A stretch of DNA of 64,000 bases. It comes from Oryzias latipes (Eukaryota > Chordata > Actinopteri > Beloniformes > Adrianichthyidae). Positions 46,637-59,300 of the stretch are shown one piece after another. How positions within the stretch are numbered: the stretch's first letter is position 1; every line of letters begins with the position of its first letter. Both the position numbers and the translations under genes were made by a program. The notes beneath the pieces were generated by a model. It had not been told where the DNA came from. It was given only the letters and a program-made list of their open reading frames with translations, and searched no databases. Where the stretch lies: positions 19,412,855-19,476,854 of the forward strand of contig NC_019879.2 in assembly GCF_002234675.1 (NCBI RefSeq), written 5' to 3'.

Positions 46637-49600
46637 ATGCTGGCGCTTCTTCTCCCCCTGATTCTGACAACAGGAAGTGATGTCAGCGCAGTGGAGCAGA
46701 AGCCCAACTTTGTTCTCATGATGGTGGATGACCTCGGAATTGGGGACATAGGTTGCTATGGCAACGACACAATCAGGTAAACACTGACTGGTGCACGAAG
46801 CCCCTCATATATATCAACACTTTTCTTTAATTATTTGCACATTTAACGTGCTGCACGGTTGCAGGACTCCTAACATCGACAGACTTGCTTCAGAGGGAGT
46901 CAAACTAACCCAGCATATCGCTGCAGCTCCTCTCTGCAGCCCAAGCCGGGCAGCTTTCATGACGGGGCGTTATGCTCTTCGCTCAGGTGAGGCTTTGTGG
47001 CTGTCTAGTCAATGCAAGACTAGTTTTGCTAATCCCAAAATACATCTTCACCATCTCTATTTGATGATTTGAAATGGAAACATGTTGTTTTTTGTCTTGC
47101 ATAGGAATGGCGAGCACAGGTCGCGTGCAGGTGCTGTTGTTCCTCGCAGGTTCAGGAGGACTCCCAGCCAGCGAGACAACCTTTGCCAAGAGGCTGCAGC
47201 AACAAGGATACTCCACTGGCCTAATTGGTGTGGTTTGTGGAATAAGTCTTTGCTTGTGTTTTTTTTTCCTGTTTCTTGTTGATATGTTTAGTAAAAATGA
47301 TAATAAAACCTTTTATGGTTGCAGGTTGGAGAAGGCAGAAGTTATGAAATCATTTCACACTTTACAAGCATTGGCAGCACATAAAAACAATGGATTTTAT
47401 TAGCAGCACGCTTTGTGTAGAACAGCCAACCGAATGTTGAAAGTCCAATCCTCTTTTGATCTATTCTAAAAGCATTTCCTGGGGTCTTTTTATTATGATC
47501 ATGCCGTTTTTAGCCTAAACCAAAACATCTGTGTTGTTTTCTAGGACATAGTTTCTGCAGAGCGTCGGGAGTTTAATTAAAAATTCCCCTCTAAATTGTG
47601 GGCTGGACTGTTGGTGCGGAATAATCCCACCCCCCCTTCCCGCTTTCTGTGTATATGCTTTCCCGGCATTCTTTTTTGTCTGCGTCTGATTCACAAGAAT
47701 TTGAATAAAGAAATAGTCAGAAATTCAATTTTAAGTTTTATTTTCTTTTTATACGTCCGTCATCATCAGACAAATGCCACAAGAGCATGTTAAAAACATT
47801 GAAAACACTATTTTCACTGAAGTGGGTCTTAAAACATTTTAGTACCACTGCCACAATTAATGTGGCTCTTAGAGGGTTAAGACTTTAACCCACCTTTAAA
47901 AGCACCAAAACAGATGCTGAAGTACTTTATTGTAAAATGTTTAGGTGGGCTCATATTTTTTTTTCATTGGATCTGCAGTAATCCTTGTTGCTGTTATTGT
48001 TTGTGTGCAGGTAAATGGCACTTAGGTGTAAATTGTGAATCCAGAGGGGATCACTGCCACCACCCAAACCAACATGGTTTTAGCTACTTCTATGGTCTGC
48101 CATTCACTTTGTTCAATGACTGCGTTCCCGGAGAGGGCAGAGACGTGCTGGTGGATGTCCAGCAAACACTCCAGCATCTTACTTTTTTGTTTGGAGTAGG
48201 TCTTCTCACCATGGTAGGTTTTTTTTTTGTCTTTTGTTGTTAAAAGAAATCAACACCTCAAAGTAAACTCGCTAAACACCCATCCTGCTGAGTAGTGGGA
48301 TCTTTAAAGGCAAGAACTGCACACAAAAGCAAATACAAGAGATATGCTTTTGTTGCCAGACAACATAGAGGAAATTGGAAAACAAAGAGCTGTTGTGTTT
48401 TTCACCCCAAAGCGAAACAACTGAGCAATTGCTTAGACATGTGCCAAAGGGACTGAAAGAACATTGAGAACAGAAGGCTGAGTTGTGAAACTCGCAGTCA
48501 CGGCAGCCTGTAAGATGTCTTCATGGTAGCACCATATTGACAGTAAAATCTGTTTATCATGTAGATAGACAAGATAATTGTGGGAAATATGTAGGAAGAA
48601 GATTGTGTGAAAGAAGTTTATTTCCTCTTTGTGTTAGCAGGAACAAACCCAACGATTTTAGATCAAACATTAACAAATAAACACAGGGGTCAATAAGAAA
48701 GATTCACTGCCAGTTTCCCAAGTGTTTCACATGGATTCAACTGAATTTTCTGACTTCATAGCAGAACACGTTGTAACAGCTGCTTTTAATAGTCGTTTTA
48801 CTCTTTGGAAGGGCAAAACTGTCTTAGTGTATGATGCCACCTAGTGGTTTTTTCCAGATAACTCAAGAGTCTAACGGCACAACAGTAAACTACAATATGT
48901 ATCAGTAACCCTTGTGCTATCCTAGGCAATTTAAGGAGTTGGGTCATCTAGACCCACTGGACAGTGCGCTGAACTTTTTTTCTTCAATGATTTGTGAACC
49001 TCACTGGTGTCCATGGATTACATGAAATCTTTCCACCTTTATCCACCTTTGTCATGGTAGGGAGAACACGTCAATGTAAGGGTTGGGTCATTTAAGATAG
49101 CACAAGGGGTATATAAAAAGATTAGGAGTGAAGAATATATGACACATACAACTTGAAGAAAATAAAACCCATAGAAACTGGTTCAGAATCATTTTCAGGA
49201 GATCATGCATGCCATACATGTGAGAGGCCCCACTGCAGTTTAGAGGAGCAGACACATGGGAGGTCAGGTTGGGGAGGTGGGTGCCAGGCACTCAGGGTGT
49301 AAGGGGGAGGCTGTTTGCAGGATGTGTTCTGTATTCTCTCTGTGCAGATGGTTACGTGACAGCTAATGGCCCTGTCACGTACATATTCATATATCCATTG
49401 CATAAATCCGTGGACAGGGAGAGAAACAGTGCTCTTTCTTTGTGTTCATGCTGTGAGTCCTGTTCTATTAAAAGGCATTCAGGGAAATTGATTAAGCCCG
49501 GATATCTGTATTAGAAATATTGTTAAGGAAATAAAGCTTTGGCTTGAATTGGAAACCCCCATATGTGCGCTTTCATTCCAACAGAATCTCCACGCTTCAG

Positions 49601-52600
49601 GAGATAATAATCAGATTATTACACAGTGAAGATCTTAATAAATATGTCAATTGTGTGTGTTTTTGCAGGTGTTCGTCCGTGTAAGCGGTCTTCTTGAGGT
49701 CAGCCTCTGGTTTCTGGTGCTGCTTTTCTTTCTTGGTTTGGTAGCAGCTGCTGTGTGGTATGTGCCCTTTGCGCTCCTGCAAACCTGGAACTGCATCATC
49801 ATGAGGAACCAAGAAGTTATTGAGCAGCCCATGACAGTGGAAACACTACCCCAGAGATTGCTGGGAGAAGCACAGAATTTTATAAAAAGGTAGGGAAAAG
49901 AAAGCCTATGTTCAGTCATCCCAAACCTTTAAAAATGTTAAATGTAAAGGTAAAATGTAACTTTATTGAAGAGTTAAATGCATGGTAAAAAAAAAAATCA
50001 TGATGATAAAATAAAGCCCCATATTTGTAATAATTTAGAATGGTAAAGCTGGCTGTGTCCTGTTTTCCTCTTGATGAATTCCCAATCCGACATACTGATT
50101 TTGTTTGTCACTTTATATTAAATATTCAATAAATTAAGCATTTTTAGTGTTTTACTCACCTGGACAATAGTTAATTCTTACCACAACTCCCAGACCTGTA
50201 CATTAGTGGTTTTATAATAATGAAGGTGTTTTATTCATACAGAAGATTAAAGATAATTTGACTGCTGTCTTCCTTTTTTTTTTAGGAATGCTGATCATCC
50301 ATTCCTCCTCTTCTTCTCTTTGGCCCACATCCACACGCCGTTGTTCAAAAGTCCAGCCTTTACTGGCAAGAGTCGCCATGGTCGCTATGGTGACAATCTG
50401 GAGGAGGTGGACTGGATCATCGGTAGTTGGAGTTTGTAAAGCAACATGTTAAGAACTGTCCAGGACCTCATGTCATTTGTTCACACGTGATACATGTTAG
50501 GTCCTAATGTTCAATTGTTTCTATTCATGAAACTCACTTCTGCAGGCAAAGTTATAGAAACTGTGGATTCTTTTGGCTTGGCCAACAACACACTGATGTA
50601 TTTTACATCAGACCACGGCGGACACCTGGAGGATTCCAATGCTCACATTGGCCAAAAAGGAGGATGGAATGGAATATACAAAGGTATAAGGCTTTGTTTT
50701 TATGGGAATACAGTAATTTTAATATTAAAGTATTTTCTTTTTTGTGTTGCTTCTAGGAGGGAAGGCAATGGGGGGCTGGGAAGGAGGGATTAGGGTACCT
50801 GGAATCTTCCGTTGGCCTGGCCGTCTGGCAGCAGGAAGGGTGGTGGAAGAACCCACCAGCCTTATGGACCTGTACCCCACACTGAAGTATCTTGCTGGGG
50901 ACAAAAAACCAGATAGGTATAAAGATGGAAGGCTATGCTTTTTTTCACTGTGTTCTTTCTTCCAACAGATAAACTGATTTCGTATATAAAATAAGTCTTA
51001 AGTTCTGCTAAAATTGTTCACATGAACAAAAACATTGTGTAATTTTCTACAATCATTTCTGTGGTAGTAATCAGGGTTTGTCATATCTACTCGTACTTTC
51101 TCAGAGAACTTGATGGCTACAACCTCATGCCACTGCTTGAAGGAAAAGCTGCGCGATCACAACACGAATTCATGTTCCATTACTGTGGCATCTACCTCAA
51201 TGCAGTACGCTGGCACCCCCCTGGCAGTAAGTTTGCACATGTAGTCCCTCACATTCACATCTTTGATTTTTACGTATTTAGGAATAGTCGTTCTGAGAAA
51301 GATCAAAACCTGTCACTTTTGTGATGCATTATTACAGACTTCCACAGATACAGAGTTTTCATTCAGTTTTTCATGGACTGTAGAGGCATTATAAAAAAAA
51401 AAAAATATATATGTTCACCTGCTTCTGCAAAATTTATTGTCGCTTTTTCATTTTGGTTTCAGTGTCTGCAGAGTCTGATTTAGATTTTGCATCAACTAAT
51501 ATGAATATATTACAGAAGTCTAAATGTTTATTCCAGATTGATCTAATATAATTCAGCAGGGTTTTAAAAGTTTAAAAGATTTTAAAATCTATAAATGTGT
51601 GGAATGCCTTTTGCACTTGTGCATTAGTGACTTTTCCCAAATTCATGTAACAGATCTTGTTTGTATTTAGATAGAAATGCACCTGTTTTATAAGAGACAG
51701 AAACATTTCTTGACTGCTGCTTCATTTTCATTCATGTTTTCATTTTATATTCATTTCATATTCTTGAAGATTTCTGCTTTTTGACATAATCCTACAAAAT
51801 AAATAGATCAAATTATTTATTCATAGAAATGGATTAAGGTAATTCTTAAAAACACTTCTTTGAAAACACTTTTTTGTAGGTAAGAATTTTGGGCAAACAT
51901 CAGTTTTTTTGTGATTTCAACTCCAGCTTTGCGAGCAAACGTCTGTTTTGCAAAGCTTTTGGTTACTTGACATTGTATGGAGTTGTGTCCTATCAGTTAT
52001 AAGTCATTTTGTTGTATTTATTTGAACTCAGTTAAAATAAAGCTGCTGTGTCATGTCTTGTTAATATAAATTGCAAGTCAAATTTGATTTGACTGTCTTG
52101 ACTTAATGAAAGAATGTCCTCCAGGTTTGGCTGGTTCTCAGGATGATTTGAAAGTTTTATCATCGCATTTGCAGATCTTCTTACGTATTTGTTGATATCA
52201 CTGCCTCCTAACCCGATAAACTGGTTTTTAATATGTGTGTGTGTTTAATTCAGGTGATTCAGTCTTCAAAGTGCACTTCTTCACCCCAAACTTCTCTCCA
52301 CCTGGAGCTGGTGGATGCTATGACACAAAGGTTTGCCTTTGCCATGGTGAGCACGTGACGCACCACAACCCTCCGCTCCTGTTTGATCTTTTCCATGACC
52401 CCTCGGAGTCCCGCCCCCTGACTCCAGATACTGAACCTCGTTATGCTGAAGTCCTTGAGCGGACTGCCAAAGCCGTAATGAGACATAGGAGCACTCTTCC
52501 ACAAGAAGTGACATCCGCCGACGATGCTTCAAAGGCCAGCACAGATGTGCACAACGTTCAGAACCAAATGACTTGGGAAAAGATTCTCTGGAGACCCTGG

Positions 52601-52678
52601 CTGCAGCCCTGCTGTGGGACTTTTCCATTCTGTGGGTGCAAAGAGGATGCAGCTATTTATGAGAGCACAACAGCATAG
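46637..52678 (+). CDS. Arylsulfatase of the ARSD/ARSL/ARSF/ARSH group, complete
   Basis: A secretory-pathway sulfatase that hydrolyses sulfate esters; the substrate is unknown. Coding exons: 46637-46776, 46865-46986, 47105-47227, 48011-48213, 49669-49889, 50286-50422, 50546-50683, 50757-50916, 51105-51226, 52254-52678. The total is 1,791 nt, or 596 residues, close to human ARSD/ARSL/STS. Signal peptide 1-18; metal-binding D31-D32 in VDDLGIGD; formylglycine site C71 in CSPSR; K130 and H132 in GKWHLG; H286 in AHIHTPL; D338-H339 in SDHGGH; K364 in [11 protein letters not shown]. Two hydrophobic stretches, about 183-200 and 209-234, match the membrane hairpin of steroid sulfatase relatives. The cysteine-rich C-terminus, [14 protein letters not shown], is also typical. 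All catalytic residues are present. The ATG at 46,637 directly precedes the signal peptide and the upstream frame is unrelated. The exact orthologue (ARSH, ARSD or ARSL type) cannot be settled by eye. Confidence 0.93.
47442..47828 (-). mobile_element. TTAA-MITE family, copy 5 (arylsulfatase intron)
   Basis: The ends are AGTCCAATCC at the left and GAAGTGGGTC at the right, with TGAA and TTAA flanks, between coding exons 3 and 4. It is in the opposite orientation to copies 1-4. Internally deleted (387 bp), it lacks the conserved frame. Confidence 0.75.
48908..49109. mobile_element. Short MITE with TA flanks (arylsulfatase intron)
   Basis: The terminal inverted repeats are ACCCTTGTGCTATC at the left and GATAGCACAAGGGG at the right, about 200 bp apart, each followed or preceded by TA, between coding exons 4 and 5. 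The interior contains gggtcatctagaccca and ggttgggtcatttaag. The TIR and TA flanks point to a Tc1/mariner-type or similar non-autonomous element. Confidence 0.7.
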
Positions 52679-52806
52679 GTTTTTAATCATATCTTTTACA
52701 AATCAGGGATTTTGTTTTACTAGTAAATTCAATCTATTTTACTTATAAAGCACTTTATGACTGAGGAACCAAAGTGCTGTACAGGTTAACAGAAGTAAAC
52801 ACAAAA

Positions 52807-52812
52807 AATAAA
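52807..52812 (+). terminator. Candidate arylsulfatase polyadenylation signal
   Basis: AATAAA about 130 bases after the stop codon. It follows an aaagcacttta...aaagtgctgtaca inverted segment (52,747-52,782) that resembles a common fish repeat end. Confidence 0.45.
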
Positions 52813-54065
52813 TACCGGTAATATATTTCCCCTAAAAGGTTTGATTATTGAATGATTAAAACAACTCCATCTGGTTTTTTTTGTTAATGTGCTAATCTTC
52901 AGTACACAAAATGACGTATTAGTCTTAACTATAGTCTGGCTAACTAAGGAAAATAAGGTAATACTATTTTTAAAACAAATTACAAATACAATGTATAATA
53001 GATCTTTATTTATCATTGTCACACGTATAATGAAATTAAGAAAATGAAACTGAGGTGGGGTGAAGTTAGACCAAATCAATGAAAGATACAGGAGTATTTA
53101 CTATTTACTGCACATTGGAAAGAAAAGAGGTCAGAAAAGTGTTTAATGTCAAACTCATGCTACAGAATCTTCACACAGTTCTGACCACGGTAGACATTTT
53201 ACCGAAATAGCAAAGAAAAGAAAAGAAACTGCATTATTATAGAAAAGTATATTTCTTATACTATATTTTCAAAAAGGCCATACGCTTGCTTCAGCCCTCT
53301 TGTTTTTTTTTCTTCTTCAAACAGCAGACAGTGTCTGCTTTCTTTTATCTGCAGCAGATCAATAAATGGCTCAATGTTAGAAGAGAGATATACTTCGTAT
53401 TGCTGGTTAAAAAAACCACACCATTTTAAAAGTCATTATTGTTGTACAAAGTATTGATTAAGCAAAATGTGAAAAACATTACCGGTTGTTATTCTTTAAG
53501 CTCGCTGTGTTTTTCTTTGATGTTTTATTGTGCAGGGCTGCCATACATCTTTTAAGACATATAAATAATTCTTAACCTTCACACAAAATCTCTGATCAAT
53601 CTTTGTTCTTTTAACTAAATGTTGCTTTTTTAAATGTATAAACATTTTTTTTCTGAGATCCTCAGCACTGTCATACTCATTATCACATCTTGATTTTTTT
53701 TCTTTTTTTCCTATATCCTACCAGCAATCCCACACAATAATACTACTGTCACCATGTAGAACTGTTGGGATAAGCTTGAAATGAGTTTCCTTGTGGTTAT
53801 TTATTTTGAAATATCTGAAGAAAGGAAAAAATCTCTTGATTCTCTTAAGTTTTATCATTATTAAAAGCGATTTTATAATGAGCCAATAGTTGTTCATATA
53901 AAAAGATTCTCAATATTTATAATAAAATATATGTTTTTATGCATCAGAGACTGAAGTACTATTGTGTTTTAGGGCAGTCACATTACAAAGGTATAAAAAA
54001 CCAAATTTACCAGTTAACTAATAAAGACTCTGACTTTTCCAGTGTTAAGTATATAAAGTAAGCAA

Positions 54066-54417
54066 TAGGGATGTAACAGTACATCTTCTTCATAATTGGA
54101 TCGGGTCATGTTTTTTTTCCGGTTCAATTTATGATTTTATGATATGATTAGAAAACAACAACAAAAAATTCAGAAAAATATTTTTTTTAATTTGTTAATA
54201 AATGATTTCACAATGGAGAAAAACCCTTTCAGTGGTCTCATATAACCTTGGTGTATTATATTAAAATGATAAATAAATTCTTCTTACACATGCGCTTGAC
54301 ACTTTCAATATAAACATACTGGCATGCAGTTGGCATATAATAATACACTTTCCCCAAGATTCGGTTTAACGGTGTAACATATGGTTCGGATTTAAACCAA
54401 GAATTGTGGCATCCCTA
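54066..54417. mobile_element. hAT-like MITE with degenerate 8-bp target duplication
   Basis: Terminal inverted repeats TAGGGATG and CATCCCTA lie 352 bp apart. The flanking octamers gtaagcaa and gtgagcac agree at 6 of 8 positions, fitting the 8-bp duplication of hAT elements. Sub-terminal gtaacagtac and ggtgtaacatatgg also fit teleost hAT MITEs. There is no coding content. Confidence 0.7.
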
Positions 54418-55738
54418 GTGAGCACGTTTTTAATGCAGTCATTTTCAAGTCCAGTTGAGCAAGGAGAAAAAAAATCCGTAAGGAAGCAGATACAGCTTTC
54501 CACCATTAGGGGGCAAAGTCAAACTGTGATTGGGACAAGAGAACAATGCAAAATAAGATTTCATTCCTGTCTCTGTGCTTTATGACCCCAGTTATACAGG
54601 TTTTAATGACTTAATTACTTGAAGTTTTTTTTTTTTAACTAAAAAAAATAAACGTTTATTACTATTTTATTTATAACACTTGGTACTTTTATTTTTTTTA
54701 GTCAAGTTTGCAAATTGTAGGCTTTTGGTGACGCAGTAACACTTTTCAATAGAAGTTCTATGTTAGATTGACAGGATGCATAAATGCTGGTTGACCTAAC
54801 TAGCACCTTTTGGGCTCTCAGATCTTGAATAATGAAGGACTGCTTAATATTGTGTGAACCTATGCATCGTCAGTGTCATCATAATTTATTCTAATCGTCT
54901 TCGAGATTGCCTCCCTCCAGCAATGGCTGACTGTCAAAGCCCCCTAGTTTGCAACAGCAGCAACCCATAATTAATCTACTTCCTGTGTTTTCTCTTCCTA
55001 GCTCCTCTCTGCCTCTCCTTATTCTTTTTGTCCTCCTCTCCTCTGCCTCCCCCCTCCGGCAAAAATTGCAGTCGCATTTGTAAGTGAGGAGAGAAGTTTC
55101 ATCATCATCATTATCACTGTAATCGCTGCCATCATGGTCGCAGTATTTACCCCCCACCCTCAATCCGCCAGCAGAGTCCCGTTCATCAAACTCTCCATAA
55201 GTTCATTACAGTAGCCACTTCCAGTACAGCTGGATCAGTAAATCATCAGGTTGGCCATACATAACCACATTTGGCTGTACATCAGAGTTAAAGATGGCTG
55301 CTGGGGTTAGAATGTTTCTGGCTGTACATCATGTCACACACATGCCAGGCTGTGTTCGCACACTAACCGTGCAGGAACTGGAATCTGTGCACCGGCGTGA
55401 ATGCGCAACCATGTTCATGAGCAAGCATGCACACAGTATATCACTTGGTTTTGAACAGATCAGTGGTTTTCTGTAAAGGTCAGTGTTTCATGGCATGTCG
55501 TAAAGTATTTTTTACAACCCTCCGTTTGACACCCACAAATGCACATGGAGCTTGAGAAGACAGCATTGCGCTTTGGCAGCTTAAACAAACTGCTCCCCTT
55601 CATCCCAAACAGAGGTACTCAGGGCTTCCTTTTATTTTCTTTTTCGCAGATGTATCCTTGCATCAAGGTTAAATCAACTCTGTAAAGAAGTTGTACACTC
55701 AGTGGTATGGAAGTCATACAAATGTACGGTAGCTTTAA

Positions 55739-56370
55739 AGTCCCACATTTAAATAGTGTCTTTGGTATTTTTAACATGTTCTTGTGGCATTTTTCTCATG
55801 ATGGAGAACATATTTAGATAAAATGAATATTAAAATAGCATTTTTTTTAAAAATAGCATTTCTGAGTGTTTCTTCATTCAAATTGTTGTGGATCAGGAGA
55901 AGATGAAAAAATGCTGTTTAAATAGAGCTTATTTGTGACGTGGGCACTACAGTCGGCGGGGCACAAGCTCCCTGCCCCGCTCGCTCCATTCTGATGGATC
56001 CATTTGCAGGCAAATAGATTCATGTACGTCTTTGCTTTCCTTGTCCAAGCTGGCATCTGGCTCAAAACTGTACAGCTCTAATATTGCTCATCAATTTTGT
56101 TTCACCGGTAATGTTATCTTGGGGTTGTGAGGGGCTGTAAGCTGGTGGGAGAGCTTGTTAACAGATGGATGGTGGGAAAGGGGCGGGCTTACTTCACACC
56201 AACAGTCCAGCTCACAACTAAGAAAAAAATAAGAAATAAAAGGAATTACTGCTGCCCTGCAGAAACAGTATTAGAAGTTTTTCAAATTTTGGTTAAAAAC
56301 GGCATAATCATAATTATAAAACCACTGGGAATGCTTTGAAAATTGTTGAAAAGATGATCAGAGTGGGACT
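55739..56370 (+). mobile_element. TTAA-MITE family, copy 4 (longest, cleanest ends)
   Basis: A 632-bp element with perfect 8-bp terminal inverted repeats AGTCCCAC and GTGGGACT, and TTAA on both flanks (55,735-55,738 and 56,371-56,374). On the minus strand the family frame is interrupted by a small deletion but then continues as SFEPDASLDKESKDVHES. Confidence 0.85.
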
Positions 56371-59300
56371 TTAAGCTTCCTGTCTTGACACCCTTTTTCC
56401 ATGTCTATGTTAAGTTCAATTGCTTTTGAAATTGCTGCTATCTTTACACCACATAGACAAACTGAAGGAACGCAAACACACTTGTAGCTGCATGTATTCA
56501 ATCTACATTCATAATCCTTTTAACTTTGGGGATCTGTTACATAATTAGAGGTGGATAACGTTGCAAAAATGTAATTGAGTAAAAGCTATTGAGGCAAAAC
56601 CGTATTAATAAAGTCCAAGGGGAAAAAATAAAGAGAAATCATCCAGTTACTTACTGAACGGTAAAGAACTACCAGGTGAAATAATCATTTCATTAATGAG
56701 TTATGCTTTAAATGCAATATTGATGTATTCCGTAAAATCTCAGTACTCAAGCATTTAAAAAATCTAAATAAATATGCAAATCCTAATGTTTCCAAATGTC
56801 TGAAATGAGTGTTCTTTTGGGTCTTTGGGCAACAATAAAGTGTTCGTCAATGAGACACTTACAGCACTAAGAATAGGAATGAGAGTACCAGTCCTCGTCA
56901 TAAATCTACTTCAAGCTAAAGTATAAGGTGTGATGCTGTGAAATTACTTTAGGTATAATACTTTTAAAAGTACTTTGGTAAATGTAATGCCACACTCCCC
57001 ACCTCTGGAAATAATCAATGATACATAATTTTACAATGTGACACCTTCTGTTTTACATCCTGCCAAGGTGCTCGGTAGTTTCTTCACTCAATCACACACT
57101 TCCTAATATAAACACTGCCTTTCCAGGAAATCAATCCCACTATTTAGTTGGACTATTTTTTTATGTAACTGCAGCATCTTTTCATTATGGTTTCCTGTTA
57201 TTGAAGATGCAGCATCATAGCATTTATTTCTGCGAAAGGTCAAATTACTTTATATAAGAGGTATTCTTGCAGTAATAATGAGAGAGTCGGACGGCTGCTG
57301 ATTCCTTTCCAGCACATCCCTGACATTTACAGTACAGCTGAGGTCTGGTCATTCTGTTGATGTCAGAACCTTCTCATTCAGTCTATCCAGGTAGACTCTG
57401 ATTAGAGACTCACATATTTTTGCTTTGATGAACACAGATGATGTTTAGATGATAGTTTACACAGTCTACATGCAGAAAGCTTTGTTCCCTACTTGTTATG
57501 GGCTGAGACTCTCTTGAAGTGAGCTTTCAGGCAGGTCGGGGTGCTATAATTGTTATTTCAAGGATGTTTCCTGGTTCAGCAACATATTAATGATATAAGA
57601 CCTTCAGTGTGGTTAACTTTGCATTCAACATATTACTGAAAAGTACTCTGGACAATTGCAGAAAAAAGAAGAAAGGTTGATAACTGGTCTGGCCTGAAAA
57701 TACAATCCTATAACTTTACAGAATCCTAATACTTTAAATGTAAAATCTACATATTTTTGAATTAAAACCAAAAAATGATGGTGGGGAGTAGGCAATGAGT
57801 CAAGCAAACAAAGAACACATGGATGAACCTGAGAAAGATGAGACAAGTTAGCACAAAAAACAGTCAGGTTGAGGTTGATTGATGGGAATGGAGGCAGATC
57901 GGGGTGTGGAAGGCGGAACCAGGGGCTTGTGGAAATAAATACATGAAGATCTGCTAGGACAGGCAAGTGTTACAAATAAAACATGAGACCAGACAAAACA
58001 TTACCAGTGTTCCAGGAGGGTTTTAAACTCATCAAACAACTCTAGAACATATCCTCTTGCCTTTTTATTACCCATCTCAAGTACGATTAGATCCACAAGC
58101 GCAGCAGGGTATTTGTTTGTTGAGGGAATGAATTCACACAGACATATGAAAATGAGAGCATCGTGTCTGCAGCCAGCCAGGTGTCATATTGCCTTTCATG
58201 TTGGCTGAGATTTTTACCGCAACCGACATCCATGGTGATTCCTTCACATACTATTAAGCTTTCAGCAAAGCATTCTTCCTTTGACTTGAGGTACTAAACG
58301 TGTGCCTCCTGATGTCTTTAGAATGAGAGCTTTGCTGGCTACGTGTTTAAAGACCTGCTGCCGCAGGAAAATGATTAAACATACGAAGCCCAAACTTGAA
58401 ACAAAGTCTCATGAATATGGATAAAGTAAAATACAGGAGATGAAAGGTTTCCTCAGAATACACCTCTCTAGCTTCTATCTTTTTTTTAAGATTTCAAATC
58501 ACGTGGACAACAGGTTGTGAGAAGATCACCTGTCATTTTTTATTATCTTTTCCATTTGCTGCCTAATTTATATCTAAAACACATGGACTATAAGGAGAGA
58601 TCTGAGGTCATAGTGTGCAGCTAAGCTGTGATTTGTTCGGCTGTGGTTCCTCTTAGATAAAAAGAGGCTGGTGCAAAGCAACAATTACACAGCATTACAG
58701 CACTATTACATTAGATGGCATAAAAAGCATTTGTGATAGTAAAAATAAAGACAAAGATAATGACTTTTTTTTATTAGTGAAGCCTTTAAAAGGCAATGTA
58801 GATATGCTGATAGGGTATGAGTGTGCACACATGTTTGTAATGATGCAGTACAGAGGAGAAAATCTCAGATGCATAGCTTTAGTGTGCCATTTATCACAAC
58901 TTTAAAGGCTGCAGGAGCAGGTTTTTGTGCATGGAGGTGTTGTGTATGTTTTGTGTGTGCTTTCAGAAGTCAGGCTGAGTTGTTGCCACTTGAGGCTATT
59001 ACGTCTATGCAGAGGAACTATCACAAACAAACTGCACCCCTGGATCTGTGCATCTGGATAGCGGGCTAAAGAATTCTGTTTTTACACACGTGTCCTCTTG
59101 TTTGTCTTTTGATTCATGTGAATATGTGCTTTTAATGAGGCACCTTGAGGGCAATACAGCCTGGGTAGAGGAATTGGCAAGAACACACACAGGCAGACAT
59201 GTGCAACGACACACTCATGTACAAACACACCTCTGTAAAGTCAACACTACAAACATTTAAGGCTGTGGTCTTCCCTTCTTTGGTGACAGGAAGTGTTTTG

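Noticed and set aside
52259..52628. Minus-strand frames of 81 and 115 codons opposite the last arylsulfatase exon
   Set aside because: The + strand is clearly the conserved sulfatase C-terminus; the antisense frames have no family resemblance.
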